From positions 1 to 64,000 of the forward strand of contig RQOG01000116.1 in NCBI GenBank assembly GCA_003854985.1: 64,000 nt of DNA, given 5' to 3'. The translations under genes and the position numbers were made by a program. Positions 56,600-64,000 of the stretch are shown one piece after another. The notes under the pieces were generated by a model. The model was not told the origin of the DNA. It saw nothing but the letters and a program-made list of their open reading frames with translations, and did not search any database. The DNA comes from Calditrichota bacterium (GTDB lineage Bacteria; Calditrichota; Calditrichia; Calditrichales; Calditrichaceae). Each line of letters opens with the position of its first letter. Within the stretch, counting starts at the first letter, position 1.

Positions 56600-57367
56600 A
56601 TGAAATTGATATCATGGAATGTAAACGGGATCAGGGCGGCCATACGAAATGGTTTATTAAACTGGCTTGATGAGACAGACGCGTATGTTGTGTGCCTGCA
56701 GGAGGTCAAAGCCTTTAAAAACCAGGTTCCGGAGTTAAATGATAATAATTTGAAAGGCTGGCATGTGGAATGGAATGCCGCTGAAAAAGCCGGTTATAGC
56801 GGCGTAATTACATTAAGCCGGGAAAAACCTTTAAAGACTGAATACGGATTCGGCCGGGAGGAATTCGACAGGGAGGGCCGCGTTCTTTTTCAGGAATATA
56901 AGCAGTTTTACTTATACAATATTTACTTTCCAAACGGGCAAAGAGACCAGGAGCGCCTGGATTATAAAATGAATTTTTATGATGTTTACCTTGAACATGC
57001 CCAAAATCTGCGCAGTAAAGGTAAAGCAATAATCACCTGCGGAGACTTTAATACTGCGCATAAGGAAATCGATTTGAAAAATCCGAAGGCTAATGAAAAA
57101 ACCTCCGGTTTTTTGCCCATAGAAAGAGCATGGATGGATAAACTTGTTAATACCGGCTATGTTGATACCTTCCGCATTTTCAATAAAGAGGCTGAACAAT
57201 ATTCCTGGTGGACTTACCGGTTCGGAGCCAGAGAGAAGAATGTAGGCTGGCGGATCGATTACTTTTTTATAGATCAGGAGCATGTGCCACTGGTTAAGAA
57301 CGCCTTTATTCATCAGCATGTTAAAGGATCGGATCATTGCCCGGTGGGCATTGAATTAACAGTATAA
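56600..57367 (+). CDS. xthA: Exodeoxyribonuclease III
   Basis: A 255-residue AP endonuclease/exonuclease of DNA base-excision repair. Motifs SWNVNGIRAA, CLQEVKA, GYSGVITLSR, CGDFNTAHKEID and KGSDHCPVGIEL give the full exonuclease III pattern, with the catalytic Glu, Asp, Asn and His in place. AGGAAGG lies about ten bases before the ATG. It stands alone. Confidence 0.96.
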   Translation: MKLISWNVNGIRAAIRNGLLNWLDETDAYVVCLQEVKAFKNQVPELNDNNLKGWHVEWNAAEKAGYSGVITLSREKPLKTEYGFGREEFDREGRVLFQEYKQFYLYNIYFPNGQRDQERLDYKMNFYDVYLEHAQNLRSKGKAIITCGDFNTAHKEIDLKNPKANEKTSGFLPIERAWMDKLVNTGYVDTFRIFNKEAEQYSWWTYRFGAREKNVGWRIDYFFIDQEHVPLVKNAFIHQHVKGSDHCPVGIELTV

Positions 57368-57530
57368 ATTGGTTTACAAGTCATACCATTATTTTATAAA
57401 AAAATTTTTGATTTTTTGATGAAAAAATTGAATATTATTAAAAATCCATATCGCTGGTTTTTAGTGTCTTATATTAAGTCAGAGAAAATTGTGTAACATT
57501 TTTATATCATCCAAATACAGGGAGGGAAAA

Positions 57531-58250
57531 ATGTATTTAGTCAAAATTTGCACTTTCTTATTTTTTGCCTTTTTATTAGCCTGTAATGAAAACCAAAATG
57601 AAACAAAAACCTCAGAAGAGTCGCCTGTGGTTCAGGAAAAAACTGAATGTCCTTCTGTCTGCATCTGGGATAAAGGGACTCTGAGAGCCGAGCCTAAAAG
57701 CAGTGGCAAATGGCTTTCGAGTATGGCTCTCGGTGAAAAAGTTATATGGACGGGAACAGAAAGTATCGACTCCACAGATAAAAACAGAAAGTATTACAAA
57801 CTAAAATTATCCGATGGCAGTGAAGGATGGGCCTCCGAATATGTTATAGTAACTAACGCCCAGCCTGCTGTAGTCATTAACAAAACTTCAGTTTACAACC
57901 GACCAGATTTGTTAACGGTAACCGATACTGAATTTGAAGAAATGGATATTATTGCGGTTGTTTCTTCGGAAGACAATTGGATTGAAGCTGTTGGTAAAGA
58001 GAAAAGAAAAAAAGGCTGGATTCAGGCTTCTGCAATCAGCACAAATGATATTGATATAGCCGTAGCTTTACTGGCTTCCAAGGCGCTTTTGGAAAGCAAA
58101 ACGGCAGATAAAATTGAAAAGATACAGAATATATTGAATAATACGGCTTTTAACGGCTCTTTTTTTATTGATCATTTAAAGCTCAAATTACTTGAATTAC
58201 AACCGGATTCAGAATTCGGTGTTGTTGAAGATACGATGAGCATAGAATAA
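57531..58250 (+). CDS. SH3-domain lipoprotein
   Basis: A 239-residue lipoprotein (lipobox AFLLACNENQ, Cys17) with two bacterial SH3-like domains, 'CIWDKGTLRAEPKSS...GWASEYVIV' at about 38-105 and 'TSVYNRPDLLTVTDTEFEEMDIIAVV...GWIQASAI' at about 112-175. SH3b domains bind peptidoglycan or protein partners. ATG 57531 has GGAGGG at 57521-57526; a start 14 codons earlier is less likely. Partner unknown. A hairpin follows its stop. Confidence 0.82.
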   Translation: MYLVKICTFLFFAFLLACNENQNETKTSEESPVVQEKTECPSVCIWDKGTLRAEPKSSGKWLSSMALGEKVIWTGTESIDSTDKNRKYYKLKLSDGSEGWASEYVIVTNAQPAVVINKTSVYNRPDLLTVTDTEFEEMDIIAVVSSEDNWIEAVGKEKRKKGWIQASAISTNDIDIAVALLASKALLESKTADKIEKIQNILNNTAFNGSFFIDHLKLKLLELQPDSEFGVVEDTMSIE

Positions 58251-58273
58251 ATATAAATAGATTTTTAAATTCC

Positions 58274-58316
58274 GGTCCGGAAAGATTGATATTTTAAAAA
58301 TTTCCGGGCCTTAATT
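58274..58316 (+). terminator. Hairpin terminator after the SH3 lipoprotein gene
   Basis: GGTCCGGAAA (58274-58283) pairs with TTTCCGGGCC (58301-58310), one G-T pair, 17-base loop, followed by TTAATTTT. Confidence 0.5.
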
Positions 58317-58386
58317 TTCCCTTTTTAATTCAGCTATTAAATTCTATTCTTGTTTTCTATCCGTCCAAAATGCTAACGAAATATAT

Positions 58387-58415
58387 TTGAATTATTATAC
58401 GTTTTTTTGTATGAT
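58387..58415 (+). promoter_or_regulatory. Candidate promoter of the PEP carboxykinase gene
   Basis: TTGAAT at 58387-58392 and TATGAT at 58410-58415 with a 17-base spacer; transcription would start near 58422, about 50 bases before the ATG. Confidence 0.55.
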
Positions 58416-58471
58416 CACCCCATTATCATTTATCGGAAACAAGTTTTTATTGTTAGTTTTAAGGAGGATTG

Positions 58472-60076
58472 ATGAGTTCTCAGCATGAACCGGAAATAAG
58501 GACTAATCTGGATTATATTGGTTTAAGAAATCTGAACGAAGTCTATTGGAATTTGACTACACCCGGTCTTTACGAGCATGCCGTGCGTCGTCGTGAAGGT
58601 TTAATCTCTCATTTGGGCCCATTGGTTGTTCGCACCGGTGCCTATACCGGACGTTCACCGAATGATAAATTTATTGTCAAAGAATCTAAAACTGGCGATA
58701 ATATTTGGTGGGGATCGGTTAACCGACCATTTGATGAAACAAAATTCAAAAATTTATGGCATCGTTTACAGGGTTATATGCAGGGTAATGATCTTTTTAT
58801 TCAGGATTGTTATATCGGCGCTGATCCAAAATATCGTATGCCTGTCAGATTAAGTACAGAATATGCCTGGCATTCTCTTTTTGTAAGAAATATGTTTATT
58901 CCTATTGAAAACCGGGAAGAATTAGCCCATCATGTTCCCGAGTTTACTTTTATTGATATGCCTAAATTTCATGCGGTTATGGAGTTTGATGACACAAATT
59001 CGGAAGCATTTATTCTAATAAATCTTGCTGAAAGGCTGGTGCTGATTGGCGGAACAAGTTATGCCGGTGAGATAAAGAAATCAGCTTTTTCTGTTATGAA
59101 CTATTTTTTACCTGAAAAGAACGTTTTACCCATGCATTGCAGCGCCAATGTTTATAACAACGGGGATACCTGTATATTTTTTGGATTGTCAGGAACTGGT
59201 AAGACTACGTTATCAGCCGATCCAAAACGTGCTTTGATTGGCGATGATGAACATGGTTGGGGTGAAAACGGTGTTTTTAATTTCGAAGGCGGATGTTACG
59301 CGAAAATAATTCGTCTTTCCGAAGAGGCTGAGCCTGAAATATACAATACAACCTGAAAATTCGGTACAATTTTGGAAAATGTAGCTATCAATGCCTATGA
59401 CCGCCGTCCTGATCTGAATGACGATTCCTTTACAGAAAATACAAGAGCTTCTTATCCGATTACAAATCTTAATAATTTTGTACCAGGTGGCATGGGTAGT
59501 CATCCGAAACATATAATTTTTCTAACGGCCGATGCTTTTGGCGTACTTCCGCCAATTTCCAAACTCACTCCCGAACAAGCTATGTATCATTTCTTATCGG
59601 GTTACACAGCAAAGGTCGCGGGAACAGAAAGAGGTATTACTGAACCGGAAGCTACCTTTAGCGCTTGTTTCGGGGCTCCTTTTATGCCCAGGCATCCGGG
59701 CGTCTATGCAAAATTACTCGGGGAAAAAATTTCTAAGCATAAATCTCAATGCTGGTTGGTTAACACAGGTTGGACCGGAGGACCTTATGGTGTGGGGCAT
59801 CGTATGTCTATCAAATATACCAGAGCATTATTGGATGCGGCTTTAGAAGGAAAGCTGGATCATGTTGAATTTAAAAAAGACCCTATTTTTGGATTAACTA
59901 TTCCTGCAAATTGCCCTGATGTTCCGATTGAAATTCTCACACCCCGGAATACCTGGAAAGATAAAACGGCTTATGATCAAAAAGCCCGCGAATTGGCACA
60001 GAGATTTAAGGACAATTTTAAATCTTTTGAATCTCTGGTTAACCAGGAGGTAATTGATTCAGGGCCATTGGTTTAA
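58472..60076 (+). pseudogene. pckA: ATP-dependent phosphoenolpyruvate carboxykinase, interrupted by an in-frame TGA
   Basis: Apart from codon 295, the reading frame of 535 codons is that of a full-length PckA (about 534 residues), which makes phosphoenolpyruvate from oxaloacetate with ATP. The kinase-1a loop FFGLSGTGKTTLSADPKR, kinase-2 LIGDDEHGWG, '[13 protein letters not shown]' and '[16 protein letters not shown]' are all intact. After EIYNTT the codon at 59354-59356 is TGA, and the same frame continues with KFGTILENV. In relatives this position is usually Arg, so a CGA-to-TGA change is the simplest cause. ATG 58472 has AAGGAGG upstream. Confidence 0.85.
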
Positions 60077-60125
60077 TCACTAACAAGGGATTTTTTTAAG
60101 ACAATTTAGTTTTCTGTTAAAATTT

Positions 60126-63100
60126 TTACCTATATAACCAAACCTGCATTAGAGAAACCAGTTTTTCAACATCTACAGGTTTAGCTAAATAGTCATTAGC
60201 CCCCGCTTCAATGCATTTTTGACGATCTCCTTTCATCGCCTTTGCAGTGAGGGCAATAATGGGTAATTTTTTAAAATCTTTTTGTTTTCGTATTTGATTC
60301 ATAGCCATATATCCATCCATTTCCGGCATCATTATGTCCATCAAAACCAGATCAACATCATCTTTTTTACTAAGTAAATCTATGGCCTGTCTTCCGTTTT
60401 CTGCGGCTTCAATATTAATACCATATTGTTCCAGTACACTCGATAATGCAAAAATATTACGAACATCGTCATCTACAATCATTACTTTTTTGTCTTTGAG
60501 GACTTCATTCTTTTCACTGTTATTCCTGATTTTATATTGCTTTTCCTTTGGAAAATCGGATTTAACTCTATGTATAAACAAATTTATCTCATCTAATAAT
60601 CTTTCAGGTGATTTGGCGCCCTTGATAATTATACTTTCAGCATGTTCTTTTAAAGCCTCTTGTTCTTCTTTATTCAATTCTTTCCCTGTGTATACAATTA
60701 CAGGCAAGTCTTTCTGATTGAGTTCCGATTTAATTTTTTCAATAAGATCAAAACCCGAAATGTCTTTCAATCCCAGATCAAGCACAACGCAATCATAGCT
60801 ATTACTTTTTAACATTGTTAAAGCTTTTTTCCCATTACCAATACTTTCAATTTCAACATCTTTGCCATTTAATAATTCTTCCATGCTTTTCCTCATATCC
60901 TTATCATCCTCAATAATAAGAATTCGTTTTATCTTTTTGGAGATAGTGGCATCTATTTTATTAAAAACATTATCGAGGTCATCCTTACTTACAGGTTTCG
61001 TTAGATATCCGACAGCGCCCATATTCATCGCTTCAGATTTTTTATCGTGTGCAGAAATAAAATATACCGGAATATAACTTGTAGCCTCATTTTTCTTAAG
61101 CCGGTCCATTACTTCCCATCCATCAATTCTGGGTAAACCAACATCTAATATTATTGCACTCGGCCTATATTGTAATGCCATTTGTAATCCTGCTTCGCCA
61201 TCTTCCGCAAGAATACATTTAAAACCACGTTCTCTTACAAACTCAAAAAGTATTCTGGAAAAACGGGGATCATCATCTATGACTAATATTGATTTGTCAT
61301 TCTGTGTCAATTGCATCCGGTCATCACGTATATCACTTACTTTTTTATTAATAACAGGTTGTTGCCCGGATAACACTTTTTTTGTCTTTTTTGGTTCTTT
61401 TGCAATGATTCTTTTTGTTTCACTGTTTTTCTTTTCTTCTGCATCTCTTTCTTTTAATGAAATTTTAAAGGGTAAAAACACAGAAAATGTACTGCCTTTG
61501 CCTTCTTGACTTGATAATTGAATTTCACCCTGAAGTAATTTAATTAATTCACGGGATATGGATAATCCAAGACCGGTCCCCCCATATTTTCGACTTGTTG
61601 TGCCATCCGCTTGCTGAAATGCTTCAAAAATTAGTTTTTGTTTGTCTTTGGGAATCCCAATACCGGTATCACTAACAGAAATTTTAATTGTATTCTGTCT
61701 GCCCAGTTTATCATTTTTTAAAATATCCCCGGATTTCAATTTTGAGATTTGAACTGTAATTCCACCTTCCAGAGTAAATTTAAGCGCATTAGATATCAAA
61801 TTTTTTAATATCTGTTCCACCCGTTGACGATCCGTGATAATATTCTCCGGAAGGTCATCATCACTAATCACCTTCAGGTAAAGGTTTTTAACGGCAGCCA
61901 TATGTTCAAAGTTTTGCTGTATATAATTAGGCAGATTCCTCAGGGACATTTCATCAACGTTTAAAACCATCTTACCGGCTTCAATTTTAGATAAATCTAG
62001 AATCTCATTTATCAGCTCCAGAAGATCAATTCCAGAGTTATAGATTGTTTTAGCAAATTCTTTTTGCTTTTCAGTCAAATTACCTTCCATATTATCTGCC
62101 AGTAACTTAGACAGTATTTGAATACTGTTCATTGGTGTTCTTAATTCATGTGACATATTGGCTAAAAATTCGGATTTATATTTGCTTGTAAGCTCTAATT
62201 GTGCTGCTTTTTCTTCAATCTCATTACGGATAATTTCCAGATCTTTGTTTTTTTGAAAAATTTCAGACTTTTGTTTTTCAAGATCTTCATTTGCTTTTAT
62301 CAGTTCATTATGTTTTTGTTTTAAAGATTCTTCCGACATTTTAAGCGCTTTTGTTTGTTCCTCCAATTCTTCATTGGTTACTCTCAACTCTTCCTGTTGC
62401 GCCTGTAATTCTTCGTTCGTAACCCTTAGCTCTTCTTGCTGAGTTTGTAATTCCTCAGCTTGTTCCTGTGTTTTATATAACAATTGCTGCGTTTTAGCCC
62501 TTGCTTTTGCAGAGTTTATAGCTATAGCTATGCTTTCTGAAACCTGTCTCATAAATTCCATATGTTCATCTTTAAATTCATAGGAAGAACCTATTTCTAT
62601 CACCCCACTTATTTCATCCTGATAGACTAACGGGCTTACTATAATATTTAATGGAAGAGCTTCACCTAACCCGGAATTAATTTTGACATAATTTTCTGGA
62701 ACATTATTAAATATGATATGTTGCCTTTCCAAAGCAGCTTGTCCTATTAAACCTTCTCCAAGTTTTATAATATTACGATTGCCTTTACGTTTAGTAAAAG
62801 CATATGATCCAATAAGTTCAAAAGTGTCTTCTCCGTTATTTATATAAATTGCTCCAATTTTTGCATCCGAGTATTTTGAGGTATAAGAAATTGCTTTCTG
62901 GCACAATTCTTTTAATTCCAATTCCCCGCGTATGGTATCATTTAGTCCGGAAATCCCGCTTTTAAGCCAATTCTGTTTTTCAATCTTTGATATAGAAGAA
63001 TGAATATTATCCCGCATCTTTTGCATTGCAAAACCCAATTCATCTTCTTCAGACATAACCTGAACCTCGACATTAAGATTTCCTTCAGCTATTTGTGATG

Positions 63101-63836
63101 CAATCTCTGTTTTCCCTGTTAAATTGTCCTGTAGAACACGGAGAGATTTCATAGCGTCTCCAAGTTCATCCTTACGATTTGTTGTTACCGGCTGTTTGAT
63201 ATTGCCAACCGAAAAATTCTTAAGATATAGAATTATCCTTTTTATATCCTGCATAATTTTACGGTTAATGAGTACCATCATAATGGTAAAGGTCAATCCA
63301 ATGCTTATTATTACAATTAAAAGACCTAATATTTTCTGCGATTGGATAGAACTCTCTGTTTCGTCCATTGAATATCGAATACTTATTACTGCAAGCGGAT
63401 CACCGATTCTGGCTTCATGGCATTCAATACATGATTGAGTTGTAAGAAGAGGCTCTATAGCCCTGATAACATTCTCAGACATAAACTCTTCTTTCATAAA
63501 ACGTGATATTCCTGATCGAAGAACTATTTGTTCAATTTCATCGATTTCTTTTTGTCTCTCTGGATCAATAATTGCTGTCGGAATAAGGCGAATTTCACGT
63601 ATATTAGGCATATCACTTAACATCCGTGCAAAAGGCTCTGCGCTGGTTACTCCTTCACCCATGGAAAATTCGATAGATTTAAGAAGAATATCTTTTATTT
63701 CCCGGACGTGTTCTTCTGCATTTTCAATTTCCCGGTCAGAGCTACGGGTAATTAATACCAATAATCCACTTCCAAGTACTAATAGTAAACACGAAACCAA
63801 GATAAGTCCCAGACTGGTAGATATTGAATTTTTCAT
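60126..63836 (-). CDS. Membrane hybrid histidine kinase with c-type haem motif and three receiver domains
   Basis: A 1236-residue sensor kinase. Membrane helices at about 8-29 and 169-191 enclose a periplasmic domain of the DUF3365/Tll0287 type with a CIECH haem motif at 136-140. Then HAMP (about 192-290), a GAF domain (about 315-445), a coiled coil (about 445-545, repeated 'EELRVTNEEL'), HisKA with His563 (FLANMSHELRTPMNSI), HATPase_c (about 670-790) and receivers with Asp898, Asp1020 and Asp1167. A covalently bound haem would let it sense redox state or gas outside the cytoplasm. Starts after a GGGG-type ribosome binding site. Confidence 0.93.
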   Translation of the reverse strand: MKNSISTSLGLILVSCLLLVLGSGLLVLITRSSDREIENAEEHVREIKDILLKSIEFSMGEGVTSAEPFARMLSDMPNIREIRLIPTAIIDPERQKEIDEIEQIVLRSGISRFMKEEFMSENVIRAIEPLLTTQSCIECHEARIGDPLAVISIRYSMDETESSIQSQKILGLLIVIISIGLTFTIMMVLINRKIMQDIKRIILYLKNFSVGNIKQPVTTNRKDELGDAMKSLRVLQDNLTGKTEIASQIAEGNLNVEVQVMSEEDELGFAMQKMRDNIHSSISKIEKQNWLKSGISGLNDTIRGELELKELCQKAISYTSKYSDAKIGAIYINNGEDTFELIGSYAFTKRKGNRNIIKLGEGLIGQAALERQHIIFNNVPENYVKINSGLGEALPLNIIVSPLVYQDEISGVIEIGSSYEFKDEHMEFMRQVSESIAIAINSAKARAKTQQLLYKTQEQAEELQTQQEELRVTNEELQAQQEELRVTNEELEEQTKALKMSEESLKQKHNELIKANEDLEKQKSEIFQKNKDLEIIRNEIEEKAAQLELTSKYKSEFLANMSHELRTPMNSIQILSKLLADNMEGNLTEKQKEFAKTIYNSGIDLLELINEILDLSKIEAGKMVLNVDEMSLRNLPNYIQQNFEHMAAVKNLYLKVISDDDLPENIITDRQRVEQILKNLISNALKFTLEGGITVQISKLKSGDILKNDKLGRQNTIKISVSDTGIGIPKDKQKLIFEAFQQADGTTSRKYGGTGLGLSISRELIKLLQGEIQLSSQEGKGSTFSVFLPFKISLKERDAEEKKNSETKRIIAKEPKKTKKVLSGQQPVINKKVSDIRDDRMQLTQNDKSILVIDDDPRFSRILFEFVRERGFKCILAEDGEAGLQMALQYRPSAIILDVGLPRIDGWEVMDRLKKNEATSYIPVYFISAHDKKSEAMNMGAVGYLTKPVSKDDLDNVFNKIDATISKKIKRILIIEDDKDMRKSMEELLNGKDVEIESIGNGKKALTMLKSNSYDCVVLDLGLKDISGFDLIEKIKSELNQKDLPVIVYTGKELNKEEQEALKEHAESIIIKGAKSPERLLDEINLFIHRVKSDFPKEKQYKIRNNSEKNEVLKDKKVMIVDDDVRNIFALSSVLEQYGINIEAAENGRQAIDLLSKKDDVDLVLMDIMMPEMDGYMAMNQIRKQKDFKKLPIIALTAKAMKGDRQKCIEAGANDYLAKPVDVEKLVSLMQVWLYR

Positions 63837-64000
63837 CTTTTCCCCCCTTGAGTATATTTAATAATTGCTTTTTACAGCAATTTTAATATGGCTCAATAAA
63901 AATGAAATGTAAATAAAGCAGATATATCCATATAAAAATTTGTAATATACTAAGTCATGTGAAAACCACCTCAGATTACGATAGTATAGGGACAATGGAA
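63837..64000. other. Right-edge region upstream of the haem-sensor kinase
   Basis: 164 bases of AT-rich sequence holding the kinase leader. An inverted repeat AATTGC-N8-GCAATT at 63863-63882 could be an operator. An ATG at 63995 follows AGGGA, but only two codons remain, so no gene can be called. Confidence 0.35.

Noticed and set aside
57400-57440. ATTTTTT-GATG-AAAAAAT hairpin after xthA
   Set aside because: AT-only stem without a following T run; not credible as a terminator.
59357-59375. AAAATT-N6-AATTTT after the pckA TGA as a SECIS element
   Set aside because: Short, AT-only stem at the wrong distance, made of codons conserved in the protein; Arg, not Cys, is expected at the TGA.
63995-64000. 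Possible gene start at the right edge
   Set aside because: Only two codons remain inside the window.

Overview
The window looks like a chromosomal stretch of a Gram-negative, AT-rich bacterium. Evidence for an outer membrane is direct in the gene content: an LpxH-type lipid A hydrolase, an MCE/Mla lipid-transport operon, several lipobox lipoproteins and predicted outer-membrane barrels ending in aromatic residues. Many genes carry clear GGAGG-type ribosome binding sites, which argues against typical Bacteroidota. The mix of a dnaN-recF-dciA-gyrB-gyrA-rex run, an animal/fungal-like citrate synthase and many lipoproteins and hybrid kinases suggests a lineage of the wider FCB group such as Calditrichota; this placement is inference, not shown.

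Layout. 1-9.7 kb: an incomplete M16 protease, a methyltransferase, a tandem pair of related barrel-like proteins, an exported Memo-AMMECR1 fusion, a membrane spermidine-synthase-like protein, a Bcp peroxiredoxin, a 438-bp AT-rich gap with DnaA boxes (candidate replication origin), a cation diffusion facilitator and a second AMMECR1 protein. 9.8-20 kb: a short RecQ-type helicase, then an MCE lipid-transport operon (MlaD, auxiliary lipoprotein, STAS-MlaE, MlaF) with an outer-membrane helix-hairpin-helix barrel protein directly behind it, then an ABC-2 exporter and a YigZ protein on the other strand. 20-32 kb: a soluble kinase with seven PAS domains, a frameshifted cyclophilin lipoprotein, ftsEX, hrcA-grpE-dnaJ, a ComEA-like protein, a DJ-1 protein and LpxH. 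32.9-40.5 kb: the replication and topology operon dnaN-recF-dciA-gyrB-gyrA-rex, closed by a terminator.

40.5-47.7 kb is mostly minus strand: TPR lipoprotein, mtnA, an RsrA-like anti-sigma factor overlapping its ECF sigma factor, a histidine kinase and a HEAT-cyclophilin fusion lipoprotein. 47.9-51.8 kb holds a single-pass coiled protein followed by PilM-like and PilO-like proteins with no pilin genes nearby. 51.8-60.1 kb is housekeeping metabolism (rsmD, coaD, pta, fmdB, citrate synthase, SDR, xthA, SH3 lipoprotein, PEP carboxykinase). The window ends in a membrane hybrid kinase with a c-type haem motif and three receiver domains.

Two otherwise normal genes are broken in this sequence: the cyclophilin lipoprotein (one T missing in a T run) and PEP carboxykinase (an in-frame TGA where arginine is expected). 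I saw no rRNA, tRNA, CRISPR array, prophage or transposase gene. The strongest leads for something new are the outer-membrane partner of the MCE operon, the pilus-like platform without pilins, the exported Memo-AMMECR1 fusion and the candidate origin lying about 25 kb from dnaN.
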